Assembly (NCBI GenBank): GCA_029465975.1
Contig: CM055737.1
Location: 13,612,459 to 13,676,458 of the forward strand
DNA length: 64,000 nt
Origin: Dallia pectoralis
Lineage: Eukaryota > Chordata > Actinopteri > Esociformes > Umbridae
Direction of reading: 5' to 3'
Part shown: positions 10,203 through 20,906 of the stretch, in pieces
How positions within the stretch are numbered: the stretch's first letter is position 1
How the letters are laid out: the number at the start of each line of letters is the position of its first letter
The notes under the pieces: model-generated
The model's database searches: none
Told to the model about the DNA's origin: nothing
What the model saw: the letters and a program-made list of their open reading frames with translations, nothing else
Program-made: the position numbers and the translations under genes

Positions 10203-11891
10203 ATGATAAGCCACCCAAGAAGCCCGCAGAGCCGGACGGTGAGTGGATTCCTCGGAGGGGCAAGCTATAGCGCTCCGAGGTATGAAGCTCACCGTCAACC
10301 CACGGAGCAGCAGGAGCGGCGCTACACCTGGCAGGGTGATTGGGGGTCCGACTCCCTCTCCTCGGATGATGAGGAGGCGGTCTACGAGCGAGTGGAGGAG
10401 GACTCCCTGGAAGACGCCCTGCTATGGGATCCCGTCCTCAGTCGACTAGTCCCCGCAACATCGGACGTTGGCTGGGGCGGGCAGAAGACACCGCCCACTG
10501 TTCCGGGGCTGCAGCCAGGGCCAGCAAGAGCCCTGGAGCTACAGCCACTACCCCCGCTGTGGGAAGACCCTTTTCTGCCACCGACGTCAGGGACAGAGAA
10601 ACCCCCGGAGGGGTTGGATGAACAGCCCTCAGCTGTTATTAGGACGTGGTGGAGGACATGGCTGGACTTACAGGAGCCAGCGCCTGAGATGGTCGCCACC
10701 ACGCCTGCGCCCGAGATGGTCGCCACCACGCCTGCGCCCGAGATGGTCGCCACCACGCCTGCGCCCGAGATGGTCGCCACCACGCCTGCGCCTGAGATGG
10801 TTGTTGCCGTCACGCCAGCGCCCAAGATGGCTGCCGCCGTCACGCCAGCGCTCAAGATGGCTGCCGCCGTCACGCCAGCGCCAAAGAAGGCTGCCGCCGT
10901 CACGCCAGCGTCCAAGATGGCTGTTGCCGTCACGCCAGCGCTCAAGATGGCTGTTGCCGTCACGCCAGCGCTCAAGATGGCTGCCGTCGTCCCGCCAGCG
11001 CTCAAGATGGCTCCCGCCGCCACGCCAGCGTCCACGATGGCTCCCGCCGTCACGCCAGCGTTCAAGATGGCTGTTGCCGTCACGCCAGCGCTCAAGATGG
11101 CTGTTGCCGTCACGCCAGCGCTCAAGATGGCTCCCGCCGTCCCGCCAGCGCTCAAGATGGCTGTGGCCGTCACGCCAGCGCTCAAGATGGCTGCCGTCGT
11201 CACGCCAGCGCCCAAGATGGCTGTTGCCGTCACGCCAGCGCTCAAGATGGCTGCCGTCATCACGCCAGCGCCCAAGATGGCCGCCGCCGTCTCGCCAGCG
11301 TCCACGATGGCCCCCGCCGTCACGCCCGCGCCCAAGATGGCTGCCGCATCGCCGCCCACAATGGCTGCCGCATCGCCGCCCACAATGGCTGCCGCATCGC
11401 CGCCCACAATGGCTGCCGCATCGCCGCCCACAATGGCTGCCGCATCGCCGCCCACAATGGCTGCCGCATCGCCGCCCACAATGGCTGCCGCATCGCCGCC
11501 CACAATGGCTGCCGAATCGCCGCCCACGAAGGCCGCGCCACGACTACGCTCACGATGGCCGCCGCCACGACTACGTTCACGATGGCCGCCGCCACAACTA
11601 CGCTCACGATGGCCGCCGCCACGACGACGCTCACGATGGCCGCCGCCACGACTACGCTCACGATGGCCGCCGCCACGACGACGCTCACGATGGCCGCCGC
11701 CACGCGCGCTCACGATGGCCGCCGCCACGACTACGCTCACGATGGCCGCCGCCCCGACTACGCTCACGATGGCCGCCGCCACGACTACGCTCACGATGGC
11801 CGCCGCCACGACGACGCTCACGATGGCCGCCGCCACGACGACGCTCACGATGGCCGCCGCCAACAATTTAAATGACACAATATACCAGTAA
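10203..11891 (+). CDS. Minisatellite-coded protein of LTR element 2
   Basis: I choose the ATG three bases into the internal region; the same frame is open upstream through the LTR to 9969. The N-terminal 60 residues are unique and turn acidic (WGSDSLSSDDEEAVYERVEE). After about residue 160 the chain is four successive tandem arrays: 27-bp units EMVATTPAP, 30-bp units KMAVAVTPAL (about 18), 24-bp units TMAAASPP (8), and 27-bp units read first as RLRSRWPPP and then as LTMAAATTT. All arrays share the DNA core ATGGC(T/C)GCCGCC. No gag, zinc knuckle or enzyme domain is visible. Long antisense and alternative frames exist across the same DNA and are by-products of the repeat. Confidence 0.45.
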   Translation: MISHPRSPQSRTVSGFLGGASYSAPRYEAHRQPTEQQERRYTWQGDWGSDSLSSDDEEAVYERVEEDSLEDALLWDPVLSRLVPATSDVGWGGQKTPPTVPGLQPGPARALELQPLPPLWEDPFLPPTSGTEKPPEGLDEQPSAVIRTWWRTWLDLQEPAPEMVATTPAPEMVATTPAPEMVATTPAPEMVATTPAPEMVVAVTPAPKMAAAVTPALKMAAAVTPAPKKAAAVTPASKMAVAVTPALKMAVAVTPALKMAAVVPPALKMAPAATPASTMAPAVTPAFKMAVAVTPALKMAVAVTPALKMAPAVPPALKMAVAVTPALKMAAVVTPAPKMAVAVTPALKMAAVITPAPKMAAAVSPASTMAPAVTPAPKMAAASPPTMAAASPPTMAAASPPTMAAASPPTMAAASPPTMAAASPPTMAAASPPTMAAESPPTKAAPRLRSRWPPPRLRSRWPPPQLRSRWPPPRRRSRWPPPRLRSRWPPPRRRSRWPPPRALTMAAATTTLTMAAAPTTLTMAAATTTLTMAAATTTLTMAAATTTLTMAAANNLNDTIYQ

Positions 11892-12141
11892 ATAAATCAA
11901 AAATATATTTAAAAAAAAATCTCTGAAAAAAAAACATCTCTCCAAAAAAATCTCTGGGACACATGAGGGCTGCGGCTTCTCCTCTGGGATATGCGAGGGC
12001 TGCGGCTGGTCCTCTGCACAATTTGAAAGCAGAAGTACAGCATTAACACCATTTCAATATCCTAAGAGGAAGAAATACCGGTAACACAGCAAATAAAAAA
12101 CACAACACTACCACTAAAAACTAATATATATATATATATAT
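11892..12141. other. Flank of LTR element 2
   Basis: A-rich with AAAAATCTCTG repeated near 11915-11955 and a TA microsatellite at 12124-12141. No gene. Confidence 0.5.
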
Positions 12142-12480
12142 TAGAGATGCACCGATTGATCGGCTGGTGACCGGAATTGGCCGATTTTCACGTGATCTGC
12201 GACCGGCCGGTAAGTCTGACATATGCCGATTTTATGCCGGTCAAATGCACTCGGGCGCCGCATGATTAACATTGCGCAACATCAGCATCACACGTGCACA
12301 CAGAACGCACATGTAGGAAACCTCGTGAATTATGGCCGTTTCACACCGCAAACGTGAGCAGCGCGTATTATTTCCGGCGTGCATGTAAATCAATGAGTGC
12401 ATTCACACCGGGAGCAGGAGCAGCACGTGAGTGTCAAGCAGGAGCGTTCAGTTAAAGCGAAAGCACACTTTTGATGGACA
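12142..12480. mobile_element. hAT-type transposon end
   Basis: TAGAGATGCACCGATTGATC begins at 12142 directly after a TA repeat. This TAG-GATGCACCGA motif is a typical hAT terminus in fish. Several CCGAT/ATCGG subterminal copies follow. No mirror-image end was found nearby, so only one end is annotated. 12480-13394 is AT-rich with no gene. Confidence 0.5.
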
Positions 12481-13394
12481 AAATAAATATGATTTGACTT
12501 CTGACCTCTCTGCTCTCCCTCACTCTACTCTCTTGCCCTTACCAGGTTGGTAAACGAATTGCCCCTTGGGGATAAAGTTTTTGTATTGTATATATAAATA
12601 TATCACACACACAAACATACACAATTGGGGCTTAAGATATTTTAACATAAGTTTAGTGTTAGTCATTTCTGTGCAGCTTCATTTTCATATCATACTTACT
12701 TAGCCTCTCTTATGTCCTTCTCCATTAACAAAACAGTTCCAGATAAAGGTTGCACAGGTTGAATAATACTTAAATATCCATTTAGCAGCTACAATGGGAA
12801 CGTTAATTCACGTTAACGTACTGGTAGCTATTTGACTCCTTCCAGTGTTACTAAATTACAGAAATCCATTGCACACAGGAAGCAATGCGAGGCGGCATTA
12901 ATAGAATATCTAAAATATCATTATGTTGCGACTGACACTGCTTCACTGTAGCCTACTACATGATGGAATTATTTACTGTAGACCAACACATCATAGGTCA
13001 AAGACCGTGGTCTTGTAGCGCACTGTGAGTGGTAAATGGTGATCTACAGGGTATGCGGCTAGATTGGCTTAATAGGATTGATGCTGACTTCTGTGCTGCA
13101 GGGAACATTGTTCTGTCTCAACTTAGGATACTTAGACTAGCCTACTTTTTTTACATATCACCAAAGGCAAGTTAAGGAGCTTTATAATTCTGCAGAAATA
13201 TAGGCTACATTGTCGAAATACAAAATGCAGCAATTTAGCCATCGTGTAGGTTGCTTTAATTAAATCATACAAGTCTGCAGATTCACATTTCAATAACTAT
13301 CGTCTTTCATCGGAAGATTGGGCTACTGAAATCGAGTTTGCCTTTTACCAGAGCTAAAGATCTCTATCATTGGGCGACAAAACGTAGCCTAGGC

Positions 13395-13483
13395 CAATGG
13401 TTCTTATACTGGGGATTGCGACCCCCAAGGAGGTTGCAAGACGGTTCCGATGGGTCGCGAGATTTAAAGTTTAAGAACCACTG
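13395..13483. mobile_element. 89-bp hAT-like MITE
   Basis: Left end CAATGGTTCTTATACTGGGG and right end AAGTTTAAGAACCACTG are inverted repeats. The interior has the GCGACCCCCAAGG motif common in fish MITEs of this kind. Flanks GCCTAGGC and GCTAGGC suggest a decayed 8-bp duplication. Confidence 0.6.
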
Positions 13484-14037
13484 GCTAGGCGATATGCGGA
13501 CAACCACTCGAAAGTCAATGGATGGGTCAGTGCATCAATTAAATATAAATTAAATCCTGACCATATAGCCTACTATATCTACATTTCTCATCGAAGGAGG
13601 GACATTTTCATTTCTCCTTTTGTAGGCCAATACACCCATTCTAGGTCTCGTTAATCACTTCACACACTTAATCACTAACCTTGTTTTTTGTCCGAGCTTC
13701 ACCTGCACCCCACACTTTCTTAGACACAAACGCCTCGGGAGGGGTAGGTGGCAAGACATCTCCCTCAATGTCCGTTTCCTCCTCACTGGAAGCCAGCAGG
13801 GCTTTTGGTGCTCTGTATTCAGTTAAAAGCATACATTTAAACTTTTACAACAGAATACACTGAAAAAAGCAGTTTTTGTTACAGGTGTTTGTTAGGGGCA
13901 TACTAATCTAGTTTTGGACTCTAAAATATTGGCATCGATATTGCTTTTTATGATTTATTCCCACCAAAAGGAGTTTTTTATACTGTATGTGGCTCAAGGC
14001 ATTTTTCTAACAACTGCCATATTTGAGGTAAATGAAA
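13484..14037. other. No gene seen
   Basis: AT-rich DNA with short open frames only. GGGGCATACTAATC at 13897 may be a degraded transposon end. Confidence 0.4.
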
Positions 14038-14842
14038 ATTAAAGGTAAATTTTTTTTGAACCTGGACCTTATTTCTAGCACGAAATAAGTTCATAAACTC
14101 TCCCGGAGAAGTTTGGAGTCACTTGATGTCATTCGCAAGAAATGTACATCCATCTCAATGAATGCTATTACAGCAAAACGGTAGAGGTCAGGGCCAGTAA
14201 CATTTCAGCCTAAATAAAAAATGATCAGTAACAACACGTCTTCTTTTCACCAATATGTAGTTATACATTGCTAGTGCTATCCCTTGTTGACTTTGGAGCG
14301 GCTTGGTTGTCTTCCAGGGCTTTTAATTTAAATTTTTAGCAAATTAGCTTGAGGTTAGCTCTAGATAGCTTTGGGTTGACAGAAGACGTTGATGACGTCA
14401 CTTCCACAAAAGTGTGCACAATGAAGATGTCCTACACATCCTCAAAATATCCTGAAAATATCCTGAAAATATATATTAATAATATATTGTACTAAACTAG
14501 CAGTAGCAAGTTAGCAGGCCATTGGATGTAGTGTACAAGGCTGAAATAAAATAATTATGTATTGACAAACAAGCTGTTCCGAAGTCATCGAGGGATATCA
14601 CTAGCAATGTATAACTACATAATGGTGAAAAGAAGAAGTTTTGTCACTCATAATGTTTTATTTAGGCTGAAATGTTACTGGCCCGTTTTGCTGGAATGGA
14701 CGCAATTGCATGGATCAAAATATCTCCCGAAGGACAAAAAGTGACTCCAAACTTCCCCGGGTAAGTTTATGAAAGTATCACATGCTAGAAACAAGGTTTT
14801 TAAAAAACAGTACAGGTTAAAAAACAGTACTTTTCCTTTAAT
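14038..14842. repeat. Long inverted repeat (foldback), arms about 278 bp
   Basis: The left arm (14038-14316) and right arm (14566-14842) are reverse complements with moderate divergence around a 249-bp spacer. For example GAAGTTTGGAGTCACTT on the left pairs with AAGTGACTCCAAACTTC on the right, and TAGTTATACATTGCTAGTG pairs with CACTAGCAATGTATAACTA. The structure is that of a foldback element or a head-to-head insertion pair. No coding capacity. Confidence 0.75.
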
Positions 14843-15348
14843 GCCAGAAATTCTGCCACGCCACAAACATTATATTGTGTATATTACATTACCTTCTTTT
14901 TCGCCTTGCAGGCATATCATCACCATCAGACGTCAGACGTTGCCTCCGCTTTTTTAAATTTTTTGGCGAGCAGCCTCGAATGTGTCTTAATAACAAAAGG
15001 AAAAAGGGTATTAGTATGCAATCTATGGTGACCGTGATAAAAAAAACTATTTTGGTGTCTGCACCTTAAATAATCTCAAAAGCCTGGAGTTGAGTAAACA
15101 TGAAAAAATATTGTTTACCATTTATGATGACTGATGTTGGTTCAGACAAATACAATTGAATATAGAAATCACAATTTTACTTTATTTATTTTAATTTATT
15201 TATTTTTAATTAATTGTGGCTCAGAGATAATATATTCCAATATCCAAAGATCGTGACTCATCCCTAATCTGCGATGGTCTGTTTAAAGTAGTTATATGTA
15301 AGATTGTGGCCAAAACTGATACTACAATCAAGTTTAATTGAGCAATAT
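14843..15348. other. No gene seen
   Basis: AT-rich. GATCGTGACTCATCCCTA near 15250 resembles the outward end of an hAT element, but a partner is not clear. Confidence 0.4.
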
Positions 15349-15637
15349 CAGGGTTTTTCCTTGGCCAAAAAAGGAGAGTGGCGGTAACCCCTTGTGGAGC
15401 ACGCGGTGTGGTGCGATCATAGCTACGATGGGGGGTGTTAGCGTAACCGTAAGATCCAGAAATAGCATGGGTCGTGCAGAATAATATAAATTAATAAATA
15501 TAATAAAGAATAAACCAGCGCACCCGACAGACAGCGCTTGAAGTATTTATTTTTGGATTTCCTCATCGTGAGGCAGTGGCGGCAAGAAATAACGCGGTGG
15601 CGGCCACCACCGAAATCTCTATGGAGGTAAAACCCTG
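15349..15637. mobile_element. MITE-like element with CAGGGTTTT ends
   Basis: CAGGGTTTTTCC at 15349 and GGTAAAACCCTG ending at 15637 form imperfect inverted termini. This style of end is frequent in fish hAT MITEs. No convincing target duplication. Confidence 0.5.
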
Positions 15638-16080
15638 CATATGTAAGAAATTGACAAAAATGGCCAAAATGGGTTAAATAAAATATCCACCCAAATTCTG
15701 AATACTGTAGAGCCCTCCTCTCCCTGATTGGGAACTTTTAACAAATATCAAATGTAAACAATATCAGTGTTGGGCTGCACCTCTGCTTTTGAAATGAGAA
15801 TATCCTGGCTAAACTACTGTGATATAAGTCTTTGAAATTAACATAATTTGTCAATGTCTTGTAACATATCAGAAGCACTTAAAGGAAATTGTAAGGTTGA
15901 TGTATGGAAACTTACGCCATATTTATGAACAACAGGGTACACCTCACCCCGTCGCTCTCCTGGCTGGCAAGACCTTAATGAAATTAGACAAAAATTGAGC
16001 AAATCAGTGTTCAACAGGAGCTTTCAATCAATAAAAAGATAAGTAACAAATTAACATAAAATAACCAGCTTACATGACAC
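15638..16080. other. No gene seen
   Basis: AT-rich non-coding sequence without splice-flanked frames. Confidence 0.4.
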
Positions 16081-16133
16081 TAAGTGTGTGTGTGTGTGCG
16101 CGCGCACGCGCGTGGTGTGTGTCTGTCTGTCTG
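16081..16133. repeat. Compound TG/CG/CTGT microsatellite
   Basis: (TG)n, then alternating CGCG-type purine-pyrimidine DNA, then (CTGT)n. The 16134-16967 stretch after it holds short antisense frames only and no recognised gene. Confidence 0.8.
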
Positions 16134-16967
16134 TGTGCATGTATGCGCGCAGAGCACACAGGGACATTAGTGTGTGTGTAAGCGTCCACGATAAGCAAGG
16201 CTCACGTGTCACTCAGCAATATGCGTAGTTGTTCCAAGATCAATGCCAGAGCACGGATGCTGATGTGCGAGGAGGGAGAGAAAATGAGTTGGGCAGCCCA
16301 AAGAACTGTCTGTCAAAGTTTGCAAACAATTTCGGAGTTGCAAAACCACTGGTGAAAGTCTGATGTGGCAGGCAAAAGAATATCCCGACCCGTGCACGTG
16401 AAGGGGGATGTAGACCGTTCGTGTATGCGCACTTGATAACTTTGGGAGGTGCAATTGCATCGTGCACGGCATGGATGCAACTACATGCAATGTAATGTAT
16501 ATCGAAAAATCGGAAATGTGTTAAAAAACTCATATCACCGTTGTTGAATAAAAGTCTATCGTGATATATTAATTATTGTCCAACCTCTCCCGCTGTTTTT
16601 CCTTTTGGTTAGATTCTACATCAGATTAAACAGCACAAACCAAAAATACAGACCACTGTACAATCTGCAGTGTTATTTTTCTGGCAACGTAATATTTCAA
16701 CTTACCTCAATTAGTGAGTGTCTGAGGTTCTCCTTGAAGTCACAGCCAGCAGCAGTGCTTTCCGAATGGAATGTTAACGTTTTGAGCGCGAAACAAGGCC
16801 TTTGCATACAGGACCCCCTATAGATGTCCTAAGAAGTGCCTGACCAAATAACAATTAAATACAGTAAAATTCGTAAATTAAATGACATGTGAGAGAATTA
16901 ACAAACGTTAACGGCTTCGCTGGCTTCATTATGAATTAGCCTAATTAGGTGTTGTGTGCATAACAGG

Positions 16968-17136
16968 CAGTGGTGGAAAGAGTACAGTCTGTACTCAAGT
17001 ACAAGCTGTTACATTGCTAAAATATTACTCTATTTCAAGTAAAAGTACTGGTGTTAGAGAAATACTCAAGTAAAAGTAAAATTTGTAAAATAATAAATAA
17101 AAAACTACTCAGAGTATTAGTTACTTTTAACCACTG
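16968..17136. mobile_element. CAGTGGTGG-ended repeat
   Basis: CAGTGGTGGAAAGAGTAC on the left and TTTTAACCACTG on the right give CAGTGGT/ACCACTG inverted ends. The interior is full of AAGTACT/AGTACTT-type words. A second member in the opposite orientation is at 50985-51131. Confidence 0.6.
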
Positions 17137-17534
17137 ATGTCACCGTCACTTCTCCAGACTATGGCTGGATGTGTGTTTTCCTTTACCAAAAGTTAAAACG
17201 CCAACAATCTATTAATCATTAATAATTGATAAGAAACAAAACAATTGCTTTCCCTCATTTTTTTCTCAAACAGATCTAATGTACCTTTTACAGCCAACAC
17301 AACAGTCATTGTTGGTGTATGAGCTACACCTTGATAGAAATGCATGCTAATCCTTGGTCCAATGACATCTAACAACACAGAAGTGGAAGACGGATTCATG
17401 ATGAGGCCTCCTGCTAGTCCTTTTCTAACAAATATTGAATTACGATTTACTAAGAGGTAATAAATGCATCATATTCATATCCATAAAGAGACTAGCTGTC
17501 TGTGAGCTATTTGGCCTCATCTTCAAAAATGAAG
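17137..17534. other. No gene seen
   Basis: AT-rich non-coding DNA between two MITE-like elements. Confidence 0.4.
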
Positions 17535-18266
17535 TACCGTAAAACTTCGAATAGGATCCCGGAGTTTTATTTGACCAAATAGACCATTGGGACAGGCATC
17601 TATGGGATGTGGATAACCGTATGGGGTTATTTGTAGGGATGCTTGACATTGATTTTGTAACGATATCCGATATACCAATATTGTCCAATGCTTAATTTCC
17701 GATACCGATATTAGCCGATACAGATACCGAAACGATTGTTTATAGGCTTACTGCACACTGTTCCATGACTCCCTTGATACTGGGTATTTGAATGTTTTGA
17801 TGGACTAGCCAGCAACTGGTAGGCTAACTGGGGTGTGGTGCTTACTACCCCTTCGAGAGAAGATGTCAACTGAACATTTCTTTGACTGAGGTAAACTGAA
17901 AACAAATAGCCACACAAGAACAAAGATTCCACTCATTCCACTAATTGGGGCTTAGATCTGCCCTGCTCAAGATTTTTTTACTCTACAAACCCTGTGTTTA
18001 TGCTGGTTGGCCAACAACCTACAGCAACACCCACATTTTGTCTGCATTCGCTTTGAGAGGAAACGAGCTTTCCAATAAGGTATAAAATGACATACTTTAG
18101 TAATTATAAACCATTTCAAAAACCGATACCGATATTTACTGATATTGAATTTTAAAGTCAATATCGGCCGATAATATCGAGCATCCCTAGTTATTTGTCT
18201 AAATATGTGTTTCTGCCCCAAGGGACAGGCATCTGGGACTGGGCTATTATTTAAAGTGTTACGGTA
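17535..18266. mobile_element. TACCGTAA-ended DNA element, host of a nested hAT
   Basis: TACCGTAAAACTTCGAATA at 17535 is mirrored by a right end finishing TAAAGTGTTACGGTA (18266). GGGACAGGCATCT occurs on both sides of the nested hAT, so the outer element is partly palindromic. The hAT at 17634-18189 was inserted later. Confidence 0.5.
17634..18189. mobile_element. Non-autonomous hAT element with perfect 8-bp duplication
   Basis: Terminal inverted repeats TAGGGATGCT and AGCATCCCTA flank 556 bp, and the 8-bp duplication GTTATTTG is perfect at 17626-17633 and 18190-18197. Subterminal CGATATC/GATATCGG-like words are dense near both ends. There is no transposase frame, so it depends on another hAT. 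Confidence 0.9.
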
Positions 18267-18585
18267 GGCCTGCAACCTTTCTGAGAGTCCACTAATCAGC
18301 ATAGTTCAACACAGCATAAACTTTGACCTATTTTGATGTTCTTTACATTTTTGGGAAGTTACATTTTTCATTTTCTACACGACTAACAAAAATGACTGAT
18401 GGATTGTTTTGGGAAAAGATCTATGCAATGTTTGTTCTTTGGTGACTAGCGTGACTTGAAATGTAATGAGTTACAATTACTCAATCTCAACATGCTTGAT
18501 TAGCCTGCATGTAGAGTTACTACAAGTTACAAAAAAATGTTCAGTAAGTAATTACATAACTCAATAGGCCTAGTTAGGCCTCTGC
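18267..18585. other. No gene seen
   Basis: AT-rich with GAGTTAC-type words. No recognised feature. Confidence 0.4.
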
Positions 18586-19640
18586 CATGCAGGACCCATG
18601 TGTTCCATGTTCAAACCCATCTTAGAACATAAATGTGCCATGCAGGACCCATATATGTGTTCCCAGATTAAACCCATGCCCACTTGACCCATAAATGCAC
18701 CATGCAGGACCCATATATGTGTTCAAAGATCAAACCCATGCTCACTCAGCCAATTAATATGTCATGCAGGACCCATATATGTGTTCCCAGATTAAACCCA
18801 TGCCCACTTTGCCCATAAATGCACCATGCAGGACCCATATATGTGTTCAAAGATCAAACCCATGCTCACTCAGCCAATTAATATGTCATGCAGGACCCAT
18901 ATATGTGTTCCCAGATTAAACCCATGCCCACTTGACCCATAAATATACTATGCAGGACCCATATATGTGTTCCCAGATTAAACCCATGCCCACTTGACCC
19001 ATAAATGCACCATGCAGGACCCATATATGTGTTCAAAGATCAAACCCATGCTCACTCAGCCAATTAATATGTCATGCAGGACCCATATATGTGTTCCCAG
19101 ATTAAACCCATGCCCACTTGACCCATAAATGCACCATGCAGGACCCATATATGTGTTCCCAGATCAAACCCATGCTCACTCAGCCAATTAATATGTCATG
19201 CAGGACCCATATATGTGTTCCCAGATCAAACCCATGCCCACTTGACCCATAAATATACTATGCAGGACCCATATATGTGTTCCCAGATCAAACCCATGCC
19301 CACTTGGCCCATAAATATGCTATGCAGGACACATATATGTGTTCCCAGATCAAACCCATGCCCACTTGGCCCATTAATATGCCATGCAGGACCCATATAT
19401 GTGTTCCCAGATCAAACCCATGCCCACCCAGCCCATAAATATGCTATGCAGGACCCATATATGTGTTCTCAGATCAAACCCATGCCCACTTGGCCCATTA
19501 ATATGCTATGCAGGACCCATATATGTGTTCTCAGTTCAAACCCATGCCCACTCAGCCCATGCCTGTCCCTTATGGGGCCCATGTAATCAGCTCATATGGG
19601 CTTCCTATGTGGGACACATACTACCAAAACTACATGGGAC
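18586..19640 (+). repeat. 62-bp minisatellite with higher-order structure
   Basis: TGCAGGACCCATATATGTG recurs every 62 bp (18641, 18703, 18765, 18827 and on to 19509), about 16 units. Two variants, CCCACTTGACCCATAAAT and CTCACTCAGCCAATTAAT, alternate in the first half, giving a 124-bp higher-order period, while the second half is more uniform. 62 is not a multiple of three, so the open frames across it cycle through all frames and are not coding evidence. Confidence 0.9.
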
Positions 19641-20058
19641 CCGCTGATTTCACCTAGCCAAAGCCCATGCCCACACTGTAACCATGGAACCCATACTTAA
19701 CCAATCTGGGCCCCACATGTCATTGCTGGCTGGGTAATTATAAAATAGACACAGCTGTGAACGACAAAATGTAAAAAGGCTATGCAACACCGAAAATGGG
19801 TCCGTGTAGCAATGCCACCACACCACTTGTGACATTTACGAAAAAAATATTAAAATGCTATATAAAATGTCTATGAGCAGTGCAGAGTGTGGAGGTAGAG
19901 AGGAGGGGCTCTTCTGGGTGGTGGTGATGGAGGGAGAGAGAGAGGGGGGGGCTCTTCCGGGTGGTGGTGATGGAGGGAGAGAGCCCCTCTGTGGCTGCGT
20001 ATATTAAAGTGCTAAACGGAAAAAAGTCCAGACCAGAACCAACTAGTATAAAACACAT
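19641..20058. other. Non-coding with a short tandem duplication
   Basis: A GGGCTCTTC(T/C)GGGTGGTGG segment with GATGGAGGGAGAGAG is duplicated in tandem at about 19905-19985. No gene. Confidence 0.5.
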
Positions 20059-20519
20059 TTAAAAAACAATGAACACTAATATATTAGTCTTGAGTGTCCC
20101 CGCCACTTCCACTTCTTTGTGGTGCTTCAGGTGGTCTGCAGCATGCATCCTTATGAGGCCCTCTGTGGCTGCGGCATCACATGTCATGACTCCATCTGCA
20201 CCAGTAGAAAAATACAAATATTAGAAATATGCAAAGGCAATCTACAGTCATACACCAATACCCCAAATTTGTTAGCAAACACATGTTGCCTGTGCATCCA
20301 CTACCAATACTGGATGGTGACAATGTTGAATACAAATGTTGTGATGGCTTCAGCATTACCTTTATGTCAACAGGGATGGAAATGTTTTGTCCAGTAAAGT
20401 TACTATCCACACTGGTAAAAGCTAATTTTCTTCCCTTGGTCTACTTATTGGCTTACCTTATATTGCTCTACCTTGTAACGCAGTCTTGCCCTTTGTCCCC
20501 TTCCCCTTTATGTTAAATC

Positions 20520-20850
20520 TGTCATGGTTCACGGGTGTTCCCGTGTGTTCCTGTGTCGTGGTGTGCTTGTTTGTCTCCATCTTGTGGGTGTTCATAGTGT
20601 TTCATCCTGGTACCTTAATTTCCCCTATTACCTTAATTTTCCCGCCCTTTTTCTCACCTGTTGCTTGTTAGTCCTCGTTATGTTTAGTATTTAGTCTTCC
20701 CTGTTATCCTGTGTGTTTGTCGGGTCATTGTCTTGTTAAGTTTCCAGTTCTGGTGCCTGTTTTGCCTGTCCTGGACATAATAAATACATTGAAAAGGATT
20801 CTCTGCACTTGGGTCTGCTTCCGGACATCTGCCAAGGGCAGATCGTTACA
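20520..20850 (+). repeat. 5' LTR of element 3
   Basis: 331 bp, TGTCATGGTTCACGGG to GGCAGATCGTTACA. A poly(A) signal ACATAATAAATAC is near 20775. Confidence 0.85.
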
Positions 20851-20906
20851 GAATGACCCGACCATAAATTCTGACCCAGCGGAGAACGAACGTCTGCTCG
20901 TCCGAG

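Larger units (their letters stand above)
9828..11891 (+). mobile_element. LTR element 2, 3' part missing
   Basis: A 373-bp 5' LTR is followed by a single repeat-dominated frame. No 3' LTR, polypurine tract or pol region is present, so the element is truncated somewhere after about 11880. It sits inside LINE ORF2. The LTR is related to the solo LTR at 24628-25009 (same order of CTGGTTTCGGGTG, GGCTATAAAG, AATAAACCTT). Gypsy-like identity is inferred. Confidence 0.65.

Noticed and set aside
10382..11878. 498-codon minus-strand frame across LTR element 2
   Set aside because: It is the antisense of a GC-rich repeat whose period is a multiple of three. It consists only of repeat products and has no independent start context.
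19215..19647. Cys/Pro-rich secreted protein (MCSQIKPMPTWPINML-type repeats)
   Set aside because: The 62-bp period rotates the frame, and the repeat is not maintained in any one frame.
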